From: an uncultured Clostridia bacterium
GTDB lineage: Bacteria; Bacillota; Clostridia; TANB77; CAG-508
Direction: 5' to 3'
Length of the DNA: 64,000 nt
Assembly: GCA_947627185.1 (NCBI GenBank)
Contig: CANQVF010000005.1
Location: 28,269 to 92,268, forward strand
Of this stretch, positions 44,344-54,755 are shown piece after piece. The position numbers and the translations under genes were made by a program. The notes beneath the pieces were generated by a model. That model searched no databases. It was not told where the DNA came from and was given only the letters and a program-made list of their open reading frames with translations. Position 1 is the first letter of the stretch. Each line of letters opens with the position of its first letter.

Positions 44344-45357
44344 ATGAACGAAAGTGATAATGAAAAGAGTGAAATACAAAAAGAAAAAAAACAAGATAAT
44401 GCAGAAAAATTTGAAACTACTAAATTAAAAATTGGAACCTTAGGTAACTTTGTATTAGCTACTTTTATAATAATAGTAATTGGTACTGGAGCATTAACGT
44501 ATTATTTAATACATACAGCTAAGATGGATTATGATAAAAAATATAGTGATTTAACATCTAATATACCAGAAAATGAATCTAAAAATGAAGTAGATACATT
44601 AGCCAATATGATAGATTCAGCTTTAACAGCTACAAACCAAACATCAAATACAACAGTTACAGATAGTTCTGAGAAAAAATTAATGAATGAATCTTTAGTA
44701 GTTTTATATAATGGTCTAATTTTAGATACTAGTAAAATGGATGAAGTTACTCTACAATATATAGATAGTACAGCTGTAGAAAGCGATAAATATGTTATAA
44801 CATATTATTCATATGAAAACTATAGTAAGAAAGAGTCTAGTTTAGGGATGCTTTCATCACAAGTATATGATGGATTGGCAAAAATAGATGGAGTAGGGAA
44901 AATAGCAATTTCCGAAGATTATGAAGCAATACCAAGAGCAGTAAAAGTAGTTAATACTGTTCCAACAATTGTTTCAGACAACAATTTAGAAATAAAAGAT
45001 TTTGATACAATAAAAACATTAATTGCAGATTTAGATGGAAATGGAACTGAAGAATATGTTTTAATATTAGCCAATAGAACAACTGGTTTTTCTAAAATAA
45101 TGGCAATAGATTCGCAAGGTAAAAAAATAGCAGATTTAGCTTCAATAGAAAAGAGCAAATGGAAAAAAGATGCAAATACTGAATATTATTTAAGTATTAC
45201 TAATGTTGAAATAATAGATGTAGATAATGATGGAATAATGGAAATTGTTTTAGAAATTCCTCACGCAACAGGAAATCCTACAATAAGTTTATTAAAATAT
45301 AATAATGGAGTTATGCAAGGAAAAACAGATATAAAATGTTCTTTATTATCTGAATAA
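44344..45357 (+). CDS. Membrane-anchored protein with calcium-loop (FG-GAP/EF-like) motifs, unknown function
   Basis: 337 residues: charged cytoplasmic start, transmembrane helix (about 35-60), Ser/Thr/Asn-rich spacer, then an external domain. Two acidic loops of the calcium-binding kind, ADLDGNGTEEYVL (about 224-236) and DVDNDGIMEIVLE (about 297-309), are followed by hydrophobic strands, as in FG-GAP/VCBS propeller repeats. The middle part (about 120-200) has no feature I recognise. AGGAG precedes ATG 44344. Last gene of the envelope region, before a strong terminator. Confidence 0.83.
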   Translation: MNESDNEKSEIQKEKKQDNAEKFETTKLKIGTLGNFVLATFIIIVIGTGALTYYLIHTAKMDYDKKYSDLTSNIPENESKNEVDTLANMIDSALTATNQTSNTTVTDSSEKKLMNESLVVLYNGLILDTSKMDEVTLQYIDSTAVESDKYVITYYSYENYSKKESSLGMLSSQVYDGLAKIDGVGKIAISEDYEAIPRAVKVVNTVPTIVSDNNLEIKDFDTIKTLIADLDGNGTEEYVLILANRTTGFSKIMAIDSQGKKIADLASIEKSKWKKDANTEYYLSITNVEIIDVDNDGIMEIVLEIPHATGNPTISLLKYNNGVMQGKTDIKCSLLSE

Positions 45358-45370
45358 TAAATATAAAAAA

Positions 45371-45417
45371 GTAACCCAAAATTGTTAAAAGATTTAACAA
45401 TTTTGGGGTTATTTTTT
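45371..45417 (+). terminator. Terminator in front of the ribosomal cluster
   Basis: GTAACCCAAAATTGTTAAA pairs with TTTAACAATTTTGGGGTTA at 45371-45411 with a short loop, followed by six T. It isolates the ribosomal promoter from upstream transcription. Confidence 0.95.
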
Positions 45418-45487
45418 ATGAACAAAATACAAATAAATTAAAATTTTAAAAATATAAAAATTTGTGTAATTTTTTAGAAAAAATGTG

Positions 45488-45516
45488 TTGACAAAGCTTT
45501 TCCTCCGTAGTATAAT
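45488..45516 (+). promoter_or_regulatory. Consensus promoter of the S10-spc-alpha cluster
   Basis: TTGACA at 45488-45493, a 17-base spacer and TATAAT at 45511-45516: a perfect sigma-A consensus, as expected for the main ribosomal-protein operon. An A-rich UP-like stretch lies directly upstream. Confidence 0.93.
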
Positions 45517-45522
45517 ATTTAA

Positions 45523-45785
45523 GCGTAAGATTAAGCGATGATGCAGAATGTGGCTACACATATTTTAAAAATATGATGGAGGGAACTTCTGCGGAGTATG
45601 TCTTGGCTTAGACCGGGCGATAAGTTTGATAAACGTATTTAACTTATCCAAGACAAATTTTATGTTTCAATTTAATTTTGAATACTAAAGAAGGCTTGGA
45701 TTTTAAAATGGAGTTATAAGAAACACTAGGATACGTTAATAACTTGCCGTTAGCCATAATATTAATTTAAGGAGGGAAAAAATAA
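45523..45785 (+). promoter_or_regulatory. Structured 5' leader of rpsJ (candidate ribosomal-protein autoregulatory RNA)
   Basis: About 260 untranslated bases. Clear helices: GCAGAA (45543-45548) with TTCTGC (45587-45592), enclosing a CATATTT/AAATATG hairpin; and GTCTTGG (45600-45606) with CCAAGAC (45648-45654), enclosing ATAAGTT/AACTTAT with a 13-base bulge that is the most GC-rich part (CTTAGACCGGGCG). No terminator with a T tract is seen. Leaders in front of S10 operons that bind a ribosomal protein are described for Clostridia; membership here is an inference from position and structure. Confidence 0.65.
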
Positions 45786-46115
45786 ATGGCAACATCAAAC
45801 ACAAAAATAGGAAGTGACAAAATTAGAATAAGATTAAAAGCTTATGATTTCGTTATTTTAGATCAGTCTGCTGAAAAAATAGTAGATACTGCTAAGAGAA
45901 CAGGAGCTAAAGTTTCAGGTCCTATTCCACTTCCAACAGAAAAAGAAATTGTAACAATTTTACGTTCTCCACACAAAGATAAAGATTCAAGAGAACAATT
46001 TGAAATGAGAACACATAAAAGAGTTATCGATATTCTTTATCCAACACAAAAAACAGTTGATAGCTTAATGAAATTAGAGTTACCAGCAGGTGTTGATATA
46101 GAAATAAAATTATAA
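45786..46115 (+). CDS. rpsJ: 30S ribosomal protein S10
   Basis: 109 residues with the S10 core [49 protein letters not shown] and [13 protein letters not shown]. Slightly longer at the N-terminus than most ([12 protein letters not shown]). S10 sits in the 30S head and also works as NusE in antitermination. AGGAGGG at 45771-45777 gives the start. First gene of the cluster, under the consensus promoter and the structured leader. Confidence 0.99.
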   Translation: MATSNTKIGSDKIRIRLKAYDFVILDQSAEKIVDTAKRTGAKVSGPIPLPTEKEIVTILRSPHKDKDSREQFEMRTHKRVIDILYPTQKTVDSLMKLELPAGVDIEIKL

Positions 46116-46236
46116 TTTTAAAATTTAAAAGGGTAAATTAGGCCATGCTGATTTATCAGCCAATAGTTAAGACAGCTCTTTAAAATAAAATAGATTAGAG
46201 ATGTCTTATGCGGTAAAACGTATAGGAGGAGAGAAA

Positions 46237-46875
46237 ATGAAAACTTTAATAGGAAAAAAAGTTGGAATGACACAAATTTTTAATGAAAAAGGTGCAGTTG
46301 TTCCAGTAACAGTTATAGAAGCTGGACCATGTTCAGTTGTTCAAGTTAAAACTGTTGAAACAGACGGATATGATGCCGTTCAATTAGGTTTTGGAGAAGT
46401 TAAAGAAAGTAAACTTAACAAACCAGAAAAAGGACACTTTAAAAAAGCAAATGTAAAAAATGCAAAACATTTAAGAGAATTTAGAGCTTGTCCAGAATGT
46501 TTATCTACAGTTAAAGTAGGAGATGAAATAAAAGTTGATACTTTTGCAGTAGGAGACAAAGTTGATATTCAAGGTATTACAAAAGGAAAAGGTTTCCAAG
46601 GTGTTATAAAACGTCATGGACAATCTAGAGGACCAATGGGACATGGTTCTATGTATCATAGAAGACCAGGCTCAATGGGACCAACTTCTACACCAGGTAG
46701 AGTATTTAAAGGTAAAAAATTACCAGGACATATGGGTGTAGATAAAGTTACTGTACAAAATTTAGAAATTGTAAAAGTAGACTTAGATAAAAATGCTATT
46801 TTAATAAAAGGTTCTGTACCTGGAAATAAAGGTAGCATATTAAAAATAAAAAAATCAGTAAAAACATCTAAATAG
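46237..46875 (+). CDS. rplC: 50S ribosomal protein L3
   Basis: 212 residues: [29 protein letters not shown], then [30 protein letters not shown], the loop reaching the peptidyl-transferase centre. Start at ATG 46237 behind AGGAGGAG; an in-frame ATG at 46201 would cover that site. The 121-base gap before it has a small GCTGAT/ATCAGC hairpin (46147-46160) that could be a local control or processing site. Confidence 0.99.
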   Translation: MKTLIGKKVGMTQIFNEKGAVVPVTVIEAGPCSVVQVKTVETDGYDAVQLGFGEVKESKLNKPEKGHFKKANVKNAKHLREFRACPECLSTVKVGDEIKVDTFAVGDKVDIQGITKGKGFQGVIKRHGQSRGPMGHGSMYHRRPGSMGPTSTPGRVFKGKKLPGHMGVDKVTVQNLEIVKVDLDKNAILIKGSVPGNKGSILKIKKSVKTSK

Positions 46876-46894
46876 AAGGGAGGAGGAAGATTAA

Positions 46895-47518
46895 ATGCCA
46901 AGTATAGATGTATATAATGTAGAAGGTAAAAAAGTTAGCAAAGTAGATTTAAAAGAAGAAATCTTTGGTATAGATCCAAACGAAGCTATTGTTCATAGTG
47001 TTTTAGTTAATTATTTAGCAAATCAAAGACAAGGTACACAAAGTACAAAAACAAGAGCTGAAGTTAGAGGTGGTGGAAGAAAACCTTGGAAACAAAAAGG
47101 AACAGGTAGAGCAAGACAAGGTTCTATTAGAGCTACACAATGGATTAAAGGTGGTATTGCCTTAGGACCAAAACCAAGAAGCTACAAATATAGAGTAAAT
47201 AAAAAAGAAAAACAATTAGCAATAAAATCATTATTAAGTTCTAAAGTTTTAGAAAATGATTTAGTAGTTGTTGATAAATTTGATTTTAAAGAAATAAAAA
47301 CAAAACAAATGGTAAATGCTATGAAAAATTTAAAAGTTGAAGATAAAGCTTTTATAGTTTTACCAGCTAATAATGAAACAGTTCAAAAATCAGCTAGAAA
47401 TATAGAAAATGTTAAGACTGGTTCTGTAAATACAATAAATGTTTATGATTTATTAAAATATAAGAAATTAGTTTTAACAGTTGATACAATTAAAAAATTA
47501 GAGGAGGTGTACGCATAA
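46895..47518 (+). CDS. rplD: 50S ribosomal protein L4
   Basis: 207 residues, normal length. Family pattern: [21 protein letters not shown] opening (here [17 protein letters not shown]), the tunnel-lining loop [20 protein letters not shown] with its invariant Gly/Lys/Arg run, and the C-terminal strand-helix part. L4 lines the exit tunnel; in E. coli it also represses this operon. GGGAGGAGG precedes ATG 46895, 19 bases after rplC. Confidence 0.99.
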   Translation: MPSIDVYNVEGKKVSKVDLKEEIFGIDPNEAIVHSVLVNYLANQRQGTQSTKTRAEVRGGGRKPWKQKGTGRARQGSIRATQWIKGGIALGPKPRSYKYRVNKKEKQLAIKSLLSSKVLENDLVVVDKFDFKEIKTKQMVNAMKNLKVEDKAFIVLPANNETVQKSARNIENVKTGSVNTINVYDLLKYKKLVLTVDTIKKLEEVYA

Positions 47519-47519
47519 G

Positions 47520-47867
47520 ATGGTAGCAGAAGATATTATATTAGCTCCAGTAGTTACTGAAAAAAGTACTGCTGATATGCAAGAAGGAAAATACACTTTC
47601 AGAGTTGCAAAAAAAGCAACTAAAATTGAAATAAGAAATGCTGTTGAAAAATTATTTGAAGTAAAAGTATTGAAAGTTAATACTATGACAGTACAAGGAA
47701 AAGAAAAAAGAGTAGGAGCTCATCAAGGAAAAACTTCAGATTGGAAAAAAGCAATAGTTTTCATTGATACAAATGTTTCTGATATGAAATATTTAGGAAA
47801 AGGTGGAAAAGAAGTTAAAGTTTCTAAAAAATACAAAGACTCAATTGATGAATTTGTAGGAGCTTAA
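47520..47867 (+). CDS. rplW: 50S ribosomal protein L23
   Basis: 115 residues: [23 protein letters not shown] and [24 protein letters not shown] are typical. L23 stands at the tunnel exit and docks SRP and trigger factor. ATG 47520 is one base after the rplD stop; its GAGGAGGTG lies inside the end of rplD, so translation is coupled. The C-terminal part is somewhat longer than in most bacteria. Confidence 0.99.
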   Translation: MVAEDIILAPVVTEKSTADMQEGKYTFRVAKKATKIEIRNAVEKLFEVKVLKVNTMTVQGKEKRVGAHQGKTSDWKKAIVFIDTNVSDMKYLGKGGKEVKVSKKYKDSIDEFVGA

Positions 47868-47929
47868 AAATAAATTAAATTATCGGGAAATAACCCGGAA
47901 AATAAATTATATAAAGGAGAGAAATTAAA

Positions 47930-48757
47930 ATGGGAATAAAACATTATAAACCATATACACCATCTAGAAGAAATATGACTACTTCAAATTATGAAGAAAT
48001 TACTAAAAAAACTCCAGAAAAATCTCTATTAGCTACAAAAAGAAAAAATGCTGGTAGAAATTCATATGGAAGAATAACAGTTAGACATCAAGGTGGTGGA
48101 AATAGACAAAAATATAGAATAATTGATTTTAAAAGATTAAAAGATAATATGGAAGCTGAAGTTAAAGGCATTGAATATGATCCAAATAGAAGTGCAAATA
48201 TAGCTTTAATTGAATATACAGATGGAACAAAAAGTTATATTTTAGCTCCACTTGGATTAACAGATGGAGATAAAGTAGTTTCTGGAGAAAATGTAGATAT
48301 TAAACCAGGAAATGCAATGCCAATATCAAATATTCCAGTAGGTACATTAATTCATAATATTGAATTAAATCCAGGTCAAGGTGGAAAATTAGTAAGATCA
48401 GCAGGACAAGAGGCACAATTAATGGCTAAAGAAGGAAATTATGCTCATGTTAGACTTCCATCTGGAGAAATGAGATTAATTTCTATAAGATGCAGAGCTA
48501 CAATTGGAACAATTGGAAATAGTGATCATGAAAACATTAAATTAGGTAAAGCTGGTAGAAAAAGACATATGGGAATTAGACCAACAGTTAGAGGTTCTGT
48601 TATGAATCCTAATGATCACCCTCATGGTGGTGGTGAAGGTAAAGCTCCAGTTGGACATAGTGGACCTATGACACCTTGGGGTAAACCAGCACTTGGATAT
48701 AAGACAAGAAATAAAAAGAAATTATCTAATAAATTTATAGTTAAGAGAAGAAAATAA
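47930..48757 (+). CDS. rplB: 50S ribosomal protein L2
   Basis: 275 residues, usual length: [14 protein letters not shown] opening, [51 protein letters not shown] and the C-terminal [20 protein letters not shown] loop with the functionally important histidine. L2 supports subunit joining and peptidyl transfer. AAAGGAGAG gives ATG 47930. Confidence 0.99.
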   Translation: MGIKHYKPYTPSRRNMTTSNYEEITKKTPEKSLLATKRKNAGRNSYGRITVRHQGGGNRQKYRIIDFKRLKDNMEAEVKGIEYDPNRSANIALIEYTDGTKSYILAPLGLTDGDKVVSGENVDIKPGNAMPISNIPVGTLIHNIELNPGQGGKLVRSAGQEAQLMAKEGNYAHVRLPSGEMRLISIRCRATIGTIGNSDHENIKLGKAGRKRHMGIRPTVRGSVMNPNDHPHGGGEGKAPVGHSGPMTPWGKPALGYKTRNKKKLSNKFIVKRRK

Positions 48758-48779
48758 TTTTTTTTGAAAGGAGAAAAAA

Positions 48780-49055
48780 ATGTCAAGATCAAGTAAAAAA
48801 GTACCTTACGTAGCTCCAGAACTTATGAAAAGAATAGAAGCTATGAATGAAACAGGTAAAAAAGAAGTATTAAAAACATGGTCAAGAGCATCTACAATAT
48901 ATCCTCAAATGGTAGGTCATACAATAGCTGTTCATGATGGTAGAAAACATGTTCCTGTATATATATCAGAAGAAATGATAGGACATAAATTAGGAGAATT
49001 TGCTCCAACAAGAACATTTAAAGGTCATGCAGGAGATAAAACAACAAAAAAATAA
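48780..49055 (+). CDS. rpsS: 30S ribosomal protein S19
   Basis: 91 residues: [47 protein letters not shown] and [15 protein letters not shown] are the S19 signatures. S19 works with S13 in the 30S head near the A-site finger. AAAGGAG precedes ATG 48780, 22 bases after rplB. Confidence 0.99.
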   Translation: MSRSSKKVPYVAPELMKRIEAMNETGKKEVLKTWSRASTIYPQMVGHTIAVHDGRKHVPVYISEEMIGHKLGEFAPTRTFKGHAGDKTTKK

Positions 49056-49112
49056 AATGTAATTAGAATAAATAAAAAACTTCATTTGAAGTAAAGAATG
49101 GGAGGAATAATA

Positions 49113-49469
49113 GTGGAAGAGAAAACTCAAGAGCTAGAAGCAAGAGCAACTCTTAGTTATGCTAGAATATCAAGCCGTAAAGTTAAAATTGTAGCAGACT
49201 TAATAAGAGGAAAAAAAGTTGAAGAAGCTCAAAATATAGTAAAATATGCACCAAAAGCATCAGCTGAAATAATAGAAAAATTACTAAATTCAGCTATTGC
49301 TAATGCAGAAAATAATCATTTCATGAATAGAGCTAATCTTTATGTTGCTGAAATTTATGCAAACCAAGGACCAACTTTAAAAAGAATAAGACCAGCTGCT
49401 AAAGGTTCAGCAGTAAGAATAAGAAAAAGAACAAGTCATATAACAATAGTTTTAAAAGAGAGTAAATAA
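49113..49469 (+). CDS. rplV: 50S ribosomal protein L22
   Basis: 118 residues from GTG 49113: [25 protein letters not shown] and the C-terminal hairpin region [23 protein letters not shown] that reaches into the tunnel. The in-frame ATG at 49098 overlaps GGGAGG, the ribosome-binding site for this GTG, so the shorter form is chosen. L22 lines the exit tunnel with L4. Confidence 0.98.
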   Translation: MEEKTQELEARATLSYARISSRKVKIVADLIRGKKVEEAQNIVKYAPKASAEIIEKLLNSAIANAENNHFMNRANLYVAEIYANQGPTLKRIRPAAKGSAVRIRKRTSHITIVLKESK

Positions 49470-49489
49470 AAGAAAGGAGGATATTTACG

Positions 49490-50149
49490 ATGGGACAAAA
49501 AGTTCATCCAAATGGAATAAGAGTAGGTGTTATTAGAGATTGGAATTCTAAATGGTATGCAAATTCTAAAGACTTTAGTGATTACTTAGTTGAAGACCAT
49601 AAAATTCGTGAATATGTTAAAAAGAAGCTATTTATTAGTGGAATTTCAAAAATAGAAATCGAAAGAACTGCTAAATTTGTAAAAGTTAATGTCTACACAG
49701 CTAAACCAGGTTTAGTTATTGGAAAAGGCGGAAATCTTTCAGAAGCATTAAAAACAGAACTTGAAAAAATGATTAAAAAAGAAGTTAATTTAAATATTGT
49801 TGAGGTAAAAAATGTTGACATAGATGCTCAACTAGTTGCAGAAAATATAGCAAATCAGTTAGAAAAAAGAATTTCTTTTAGAAGAGCAATGAAACAATCT
49901 ATGCAAAAAGCACTTAAAGCAGGTGCTTTAGGAATTAAAACAGCTGTATCTGGTAGACTAGGTGGAGCTGACATGGCTAGAACTGAATTTTACAAAGATG
50001 GTACAATACCACTTCAAACTTTAAGAGCTGATATAGATTATGGATTCTATGAAGCAGATACTACTTATGGAAAAATAGGTGTAAAAGTTTGGATATATAA
50101 AGGTGAGGTTCTTCCAGAAAAAAAAGAAGCAAAAGGAGGTAACGACTAA
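49490..50149 (+). CDS. rpsC: 30S ribosomal protein S3
   Basis: 219 residues: [23 protein letters not shown], the KH motif GLVIGKGG, and the C-terminal [24 protein letters not shown]3 shapes the mRNA entry channel. AAAGGAGG precedes ATG 49490. The last base of its stop codon is the first base of the rplP start (overlap TAATG). Confidence 0.99.
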   Translation: MGQKVHPNGIRVGVIRDWNSKWYANSKDFSDYLVEDHKIREYVKKKLFISGISKIEIERTAKFVKVNVYTAKPGLVIGKGGNLSEALKTELEKMIKKEVNLNIVEVKNVDIDAQLVAENIANQLEKRISFRRAMKQSMQKALKAGALGIKTAVSGRLGGADMARTEFYKDGTIPLQTLRADIDYGFYEADTTYGKIGVKVWIYKGEVLPEKKEAKGGND

Positions 50150-50580
50150 TGCCATTAATGCCAAAAAGAACAAAGCATAGAAAAATGCAAAAAGGTAGAA
50201 ATAGAGGAAAAGCAACAAGAGGAAATGTAGTTAATGAAGGAGAATACGGATTACAAGCTACAACAGCAGGTTGGATAAAATCAAATCAAATTGAGGCTGC
50301 CAGAGTTGCTATGACTCGTTATATTAAAAGAGGTGGTAAAGTTTGGATTAAAATATTCCCAGACAAACCAGTAACAAAAAAACCAGCTGAAACTCGTATG
50401 GGTAAAGGTAAAGGAGCACCAGAATATTGGGTAGCTGTTGTAAAACCAGGAAGAGTTATGTTTGAAATAGCAGGTGTTACAGAGGATATTGCTAGAGAAG
50501 CTTTAAGACTAGCAGCTCAAAAATTACCTGTTCAAGCTAAATTTGTTAAAAGAGAAAATGAAGTAGGCGGTGATGTATAA
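50149..50580 (+). CDS. rplP: 50S ribosomal protein L16
   Basis: 143 residues: [57 protein letters not shown] and [11 protein letters not shown] are diagnostic. L16 lies near the A site and is needed for 50S maturation. It overlaps rpsC by one base, with AAAGGAGG inside the end of rpsC. Confidence 0.99.
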   Translation: MPLMPKRTKHRKMQKGRNRGKATRGNVVNEGEYGLQATTAGWIKSNQIEAARVAMTRYIKRGGKVWIKIFPDKPVTKKPAETRMGKGKGAPEYWVAVVKPGRVMFEIAGVTEDIAREALRLAAQKLPVQAKFVKRENEVGGDV

Positions 50581-50581
50581 G

Positions 50582-50782
50582 ATGAAGAATAATAAATTAA
50601 AAGATATGTCTTCACCTGAACTAGAAAAAGAACTAAGCGAATTAAAATCTGAATTATTTAAATTAAGATTTAGCTTAGCTACAAATGGATTAGACAATCC
50701 ATTAAAAGTAAAGGAAGTTAGAAAAGACATAGCTAGAGTAAAAACAATATTAAGACAAAGAGAATTACAAAATAATCAATAA
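50582..50782 (+). CDS. rpmC: 50S ribosomal protein L29
   Basis: 66 residues from ATG 50582: [52 protein letters not shown]. All helical, as usual, and located at the tunnel exit next to L23. The start behind AGGCGGTG is one base after the rplP stop; the in-frame ATG at 50570 lies inside rplP and over the ribosome-binding site. Confidence 0.98.
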   Translation: MKNNKLKDMSSPELEKELSELKSELFKLRFSLATNGLDNPLKVKEVRKDIARVKTILRQRELQNNQ

Positions 50783-50808
50783 TAAATTTAAGAAAGGAGA
50801 AAATCCTA

Positions 50809-51072
50809 ATGGAAGAAAGAAATCTTCGTAAAACAATGATAGGTACAGTTATTTCAGATAAAATGGATAAAACTGTTGTAGTTGCAGTAGAAACAAGTGT
50901 TGCTCATCCAATTTATAATAAAACTGTTAAAAGAACATATAAATTAAAAGCACATGATGAAGAAAATGCTTGTCAAGCTGGAGATAAAGTAAAAGTTATG
51001 GAAACAAGACCTTTATCTAAAGATAAAAGATATAGAGTAGTAGAAATTATGGAGAAAGCAATTAAAAAATAG
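50809..51072 (+). CDS. rpsQ: 30S ribosomal protein S17
   Basis: 87 residues: [46 protein letters not shown] and [16 protein letters not shown] match the family along its whole length. S17 is an OB-fold primary 16S-binding protein. AAAGGAG precedes ATG 50809. Confidence 0.99.
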   Translation: MEERNLRKTMIGTVISDKMDKTVVVAVETSVAHPIYNKTVKRTYKLKAHDEENACQAGDKVKVMETRPLSKDKRYRVVEIMEKAIKK

Positions 51073-51137
51073 AATTTCTTAAAAATCAATATTAAAAATA
51101 TTAATATTGATATATAAAAAAATAAGGAGGAACTAAA

Positions 51138-51506
51138 ATGGTACAGCAACAAACTAAATTAAAAGTAGCTGATAACACTGGTGCAAAAGAAATTATGTGC
51201 ATTAGATGTTTAGGTGGATCACATAGAAAATACGCTGAAGTTGGAGATATAATAGTGGCTTCTGTTAAAACTGCTACACCAGGTGGCGTTGTTAAAAAAG
51301 GTGAAGTTGTAAAAGCTGTTGTAGTTAGAACTAAAAAAGGTATAAGAAGAGCAGATGGTTCATACTTAAAATTTGATGAAAATGCAGCAGTTATCATTCG
51401 TGATGACAAAACACCAAAAGGAACTCGTATATTTGGACCAGTAGCAAGAGAATTAAGAGATGGTGATTATATGAAAATCATATCTTTAGCTCCAGAAGTA
51501 TTATAA
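51138..51506 (+). CDS. rplN: 50S ribosomal protein L14
   Basis: 122 residues, exact family length: [52 protein letters not shown] and [14 protein letters not shown]. First protein of the spc part. AAGGAGG precedes ATG 51138 after a 65-base gap containing an AATATTGATTTTT/AATATTAATATT-like weak repeat. Confidence 0.99.
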   Translation: MVQQQTKLKVADNTGAKEIMCIRCLGGSHRKYAEVGDIIVASVKTATPGGVVKKGEVVKAVVVRTKKGIRRADGSYLKFDENAAVIIRDDKTPKGTRIFGPVARELRDGDYMKIISLAPEVL

Positions 51507-51543
51507 AAATTTTCTTTAAAATTAGAAAAAAGAGGTGAATAGA

Positions 51544-51852
51544 TTGAAAATCAAAAAAGGTGATACTGTAAAAATTTTATCAGGAAATGATAAAGGAAAA
51601 ACAGGTGAAGTTTTAACTGTAATGCCAAAAGAAAACAAAATAGTTGTTAAAGGCGTTAATATAAGAAAAAAACATATCAAACCTAGAAAACAAGGTGAAG
51701 AAGGTGGTATCATATCAGTAGAGTGTGCTATACATAGTGCAAAGGCTAATGTGGTATGCCCAAAATGTGGTAAAGCAACTAAAATAGGATATGTTACAGA
51801 AAAAGGCGAGAAAGTTCGTGTTTGTAAAAAATGTAATGCAAAATTAAAATAA
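51544..51852 (+). CDS. rplX: 50S ribosomal protein L24
   Basis: 102 residues from TTG 51544: KIKKGDTVKILSGNDKGKTGEVL is the KOW motif, followed by NIRKKHIKPRKQGEEGGIISVE and a C-terminal CPKCGKATKIGY...VRVCKKC zinc-ribbon-like part. The GAGGTG at 51532-51537 favours TTG 51544 over GTG 51535, which it overlaps. L24 starts 50S assembly. Confidence 0.97.
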   Translation: MKIKKGDTVKILSGNDKGKTGEVLTVMPKENKIVVKGVNIRKKHIKPRKQGEEGGIISVECAIHSAKANVVCPKCGKATKIGYVTEKGEKVRVCKKCNAKLK

Positions 51853-51880
51853 AAAATTATGGAAGGAGGACTTGAAATAA

Positions 51881-52420
51881 ATGGAAACACTTAGAGAACA
51901 ATATGAAAAAGAAGTAGTTCCAGCATTAATGAAAAAATTTAATTATACTTCAGTAATGCAAGTTCCTAAATTAGAAAAGATAGTTATAAATATAGGATTA
52001 GGCGAAACTAAAGATAATCCTAAAGCTTTAGATAATGCTATGAATGATTTAAGTATTATTACAGGTCAAAGACCAGTAGTAACAAAAGCAAAAAAATCAA
52101 TAGCAGCTTTCAAATTAAGAGAAGGTGCAAAAATAGGATGCAAAGTTACATTAAGAGCAGGAAAAATGTATGATTTTGCCTATAAATTATTTAATGTTGC
52201 TCTTCCAAGAGTTAGAGACTTTAGAGGAGTATCAAGTAACTCATTTGATGGTAGAGGAAATTATTCAATGGGTGTTAAAGAACAATTAATATTCCCAGAA
52301 ATCGAATATGATAAAGTAGATAAATTAAGAGGTATGGATATTATATTTGTAACTACGGCTAAAACTGATGAAGAAGCTAAAGAGTTGTTAACACTTTTAG
52401 GAATGCCATTTAGAGTTTAA
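51881..52420 (+). CDS. rplE: 50S ribosomal protein L5
   Basis: 179 residues, exact family length: [77 protein letters not shown] and [20 protein letters not shown]5 binds 5S rRNA and touches the P-site tRNA. AAGGAGG precedes ATG 51881. Confidence 0.99.
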   Translation: METLREQYEKEVVPALMKKFNYTSVMQVPKLEKIVINIGLGETKDNPKALDNAMNDLSIITGQRPVVTKAKKSIAAFKLREGAKIGCKVTLRAGKMYDFAYKLFNVALPRVRDFRGVSSNSFDGRGNYSMGVKEQLIFPEIEYDKVDKLRGMDIIFVTTAKTDEEAKELLTLLGMPFRV

Positions 52421-52476
52421 AAAATATGAAGTAAAACAAAATTTGAAAAGTGATTTTTTAAAGAAAGGAGAAAAAA

Positions 52477-52662
52477 ATGGCTAAAAAATCATTAAAAGTA
52501 AAATGTGCAAAAAAACAAAAATATAAAACAAGAGAATATAATAGATGTAAATTATGTGGAAGACCACATGCTTACATTAGAAAATTTGGAATATGCCGTG
52601 TTTGCTTTAGAGAATTAGCACATAAAGGAGAAATACCAGGAGTTAAAAAAGCAAGTTGGTAA
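52477..52662 (+). CDS. rpsN: 30S ribosomal protein S14, zinc type
   Basis: 61 residues, the short zinc-binding form with two CxxC pairs: CKLCGR at about 24-29 and CRVCFRE at about 40-46. Such C+ forms are about 61 residues, the zinc-free ones about 90-100. S14 sits in the 30S head. AAAGGAG precedes ATG 52477. Confidence 0.99.
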   Translation: MAKKSLKVKCAKKQKYKTREYNRCKLCGRPHAYIRKFGICRVCFRELAHKGEIPGVKKASW

Positions 52663-52690
52663 AATTTTATTAAAAAAAGGAGGGAAAATC

Positions 52691-53089
52691 GTGAATACAA
52701 CTGACCCAATAGCAGATATGTTAACAAGAATTAGAAATGCAAATAGCCAAAAATTTAAAACAGTTGATGTTCCATCTTCAAAAATGAAAAAAGCTATTGC
52801 ACAAACATTACTTGAAGAAGGTTATATAAAAGATTTTGAAGAAATTGAAAGTGATGTACAAGGAATAATAAGAATATCATTAAAATATGATGAGAAAGGT
52901 AATAGAGTTATAGATGGATTAAGAAGAATCAGTAAACCTGGTTTAAGAATTTATGCATCTAAAGATGAATTACCAAAAGTATTAAACGGATTAGGAATTG
53001 CTTTAATATCTACTTCTAAAGGAATAATGACGGATAAAAAAGCAAGAGAATTAGGAATAGGTGGAGAAGTTTTAGCTTATATTTGGTAA
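52691..53089 (+). CDS. rpsH: 30S ribosomal protein S8
   Basis: 132 residues from GTG 52691 (AGGAGGG upstream): [61 protein letters not shown] and the end [27 protein letters not shown] are diagnostic. S8 binds 16S helix 21; in E. coli it is the spc-operon repressor. Confidence 0.99.
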   Translation: MNTTDPIADMLTRIRNANSQKFKTVDVPSSKMKKAIAQTLLEEGYIKDFEEIESDVQGIIRISLKYDEKGNRVIDGLRRISKPGLRIYASKDELPKVLNGLGIALISTSKGIMTDKKARELGIGGEVLAYIW

Positions 53090-53148
53090 TCTAAAATTTT
53101 CACTAATTTACAAATTAATTGAAAAAAGTAAAAGGAGGGAAATTCGAA

Positions 53149-53688
53149 ATGTCTAGAATAGGAAATAAACCTATTACAGTTCCAGAAAAAGTTGAAGTAA
53201 AAATCGAAGGACAAAAAGTTACTGTAAAAGGTCCTAAAGGAACTTTAGAGAAGGAATTTCATAAAGATATGAAAATCAATCTTGAAGGTAATGTTATAAC
53301 TGTTGTTAGACCAGATGATGAACCACAAAATAAAAGTTTACATGGTTTAACAAGAACATTATTAAATAACATGATTGAGGGAACACTTAACGGATTTGAA
53401 AGAAAATTAGAAGTAAATGGTGTTGGATATAGAGCAAGCAAAAAAGGAAATAACTTACTATTAAATTTAGGTTATTCTCATCCAGTAGAAGTTGAAGCTC
53501 CAGCAGGAATTACTTTTGATGTTCCAAATCAAAATGAAATAATTGTAAAAGGTATGGATAAAGAACTAGTTGGTCAAACAGCTGCTGTTATTAGAACAAA
53601 AAGACCACCTGAAGTTTATAGAGGAAAAGGTATTAAATATGCTGAAGAAACTATTAGACGTAAGGAAGGTAAAGCTGGTAAGAAATAG
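53149..53688 (+). CDS. rplF: 50S ribosomal protein L6
   Basis: 179 residues from ATG 53149: [59 protein letters not shown] and the end [29 protein letters not shown]. The in-frame ATG at 53119 is too far upstream, and GGAGGG lies between it and the chosen start. Followed by a strongly structured 133-base gap. Confidence 0.99.
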   Translation: MSRIGNKPITVPEKVEVKIEGQKVTVKGPKGTLEKEFHKDMKINLEGNVITVVRPDDEPQNKSLHGLTRTLLNNMIEGTLNGFERKLEVNGVGYRASKKGNNLLLNLGYSHPVEVEAPAGITFDVPNQNEIIVKGMDKELVGQTAAVIRTKRPPEVYRGKGIKYAEETIRRKEGKAGKK

Positions 53689-53734
53689 AATTCTTTTTAA
53701 TAAATAATGTTCAGATTAGGTTATAAATAGGGCT

Positions 53735-53796
53735 TTAGGGGGTATATTTAATCCCTTAAAGAAAATATACATTAAGGTATTAAATATACCCCTAAA
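53735..53796 (+). promoter_or_regulatory. Long hairpin between rplF and rplR
   Basis: TTAGGGGGTATATTTAAT (53735-53752) pairs with ATTAAATATACCCCTAA (53779-53795) with one or two bulged bases, and the loop region can pair further (CCTTAA with TTAAGG). No T tract follows, so it is not an ordinary terminator. It sits 26 bases before rplR in the middle of the spc part; RNA processing, mRNA stability or protein binding are possible roles. Confidence 0.75.
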
Positions 53797-53821
53797 AGAA
53801 AACCTAGAAAGGAGAAAATCA

Positions 53822-54181
53822 ATGATAACTAAAATCAATAGAAAAGCTGAAAGAGAAAGACGTCATGCTAGAGTACGTAGAAAAATTAGTGGAACAGCAG
53901 AATGTCCTAGACTTGCTGTTAGTAAATCTAATAAAAATATAACAGCTCAAATAATAGATGATACTAAAGGTGTAACTTTAGCTTATGCATCTACTTTAGA
54001 TAAAGAAATAAAAACTAAAAAAGCTAATAAAGAAGCTGCAAAAGAAGTTGGAGCTTTAATTGCAAAAAAAGCTTTAGATAAAAAAGTAAAAACAGTAGTT
54101 TTTGATAGAGGCGGATTTATATATCATGGTGTTGTTAAAGAATTAGCTGATGCAGCACGTGAGGCAGGATTAGAATTCTAA
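53822..54181 (+). CDS. rplR: 50S ribosomal protein L18
   Basis: 119 residues: [38 protein letters not shown], then [39 protein letters not shown], the highly conserved C-terminus. L18 carries 5S rRNA into the 50S. AAAGGAG precedes ATG 53822, directly after the long hairpin. Confidence 0.99.
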   Translation: MITKINRKAERERRHARVRRKISGTAECPRLAVSKSNKNITAQIIDDTKGVTLAYASTLDKEIKTKKANKEAAKEVGALIAKKALDKKVKTVVFDRGGFIYHGVVKELADAAREAGLEF

Positions 54182-54248
54182 TAAAAATGTAAAACTGTAA
54201 TTTGATTAGTTAAAATCAAACATTGAAAAAAGGAGGAAAAAAGTTCTC

Positions 54249-54737
54249 ATGGAAGAAAAATCAGTAGAATTGAGAGAAACTGTAGTAGCTATTAATAGAG
54301 TTGCAAAAGTTGTTAAGGGTGGTAGAACATTTAGATTTAGTGCTGTTGTTGTTGTTGGAGATGAACAAGGACATATTGGTGTTGGAAATGGTAAAGCTGC
54401 TGAAGTTCCAGATGCAATAAAAAAAGCCATTGAAGAAGCTAAAAAGAATTTAATAGAAGTTCCAATAGTTGGAACAACTATACCACACGAATTCGTTGGA
54501 AGATTTGGTAGTGCTAGTGTTATGTTAAAACCTGGTGCTGAAGGTACTGGAATTATTGCTGGTGGTAGCGTTAGACCAGTACTTGAACTTGCAGGATATA
54601 AAGATATAAATTCTAAAGTTATTGGTACAAACAACCCAAGAAATGTTGTTTATGCTACTATTGAAGCTCTTAAAAATATGCAAACAGTTGAAGCTGTTGC
54701 TAAAAAAAGAGGAAAAAAAGTTAGCGAAATTTTATAA
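54249..54737 (+). CDS. rpsE: 30S ribosomal protein S5
   Basis: 162 residues: [32 protein letters not shown] with the double-stranded RNA-binding fold, [53 protein letters not shown] and [14 protein letters not shown]5 is part of the mRNA entry helicase. AGGAGG upstream. In most bacteria rpmD comes next; here it does not. Confidence 0.99.
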   Translation: MEEKSVELRETVVAINRVAKVVKGGRTFRFSAVVVVGDEQGHIGVGNGKAAEVPDAIKKAIEEAKKNLIEVPIVGTTIPHEFVGRFGSASVMLKPGAEGTGIIAGGSVRPVLELAGYKDINSKVIGTNNPRNVVYATIEALKNMQTVEAVAKKRGKKVSEIL

Positions 54738-54755
54738 TATTTTATTATAATTTAT

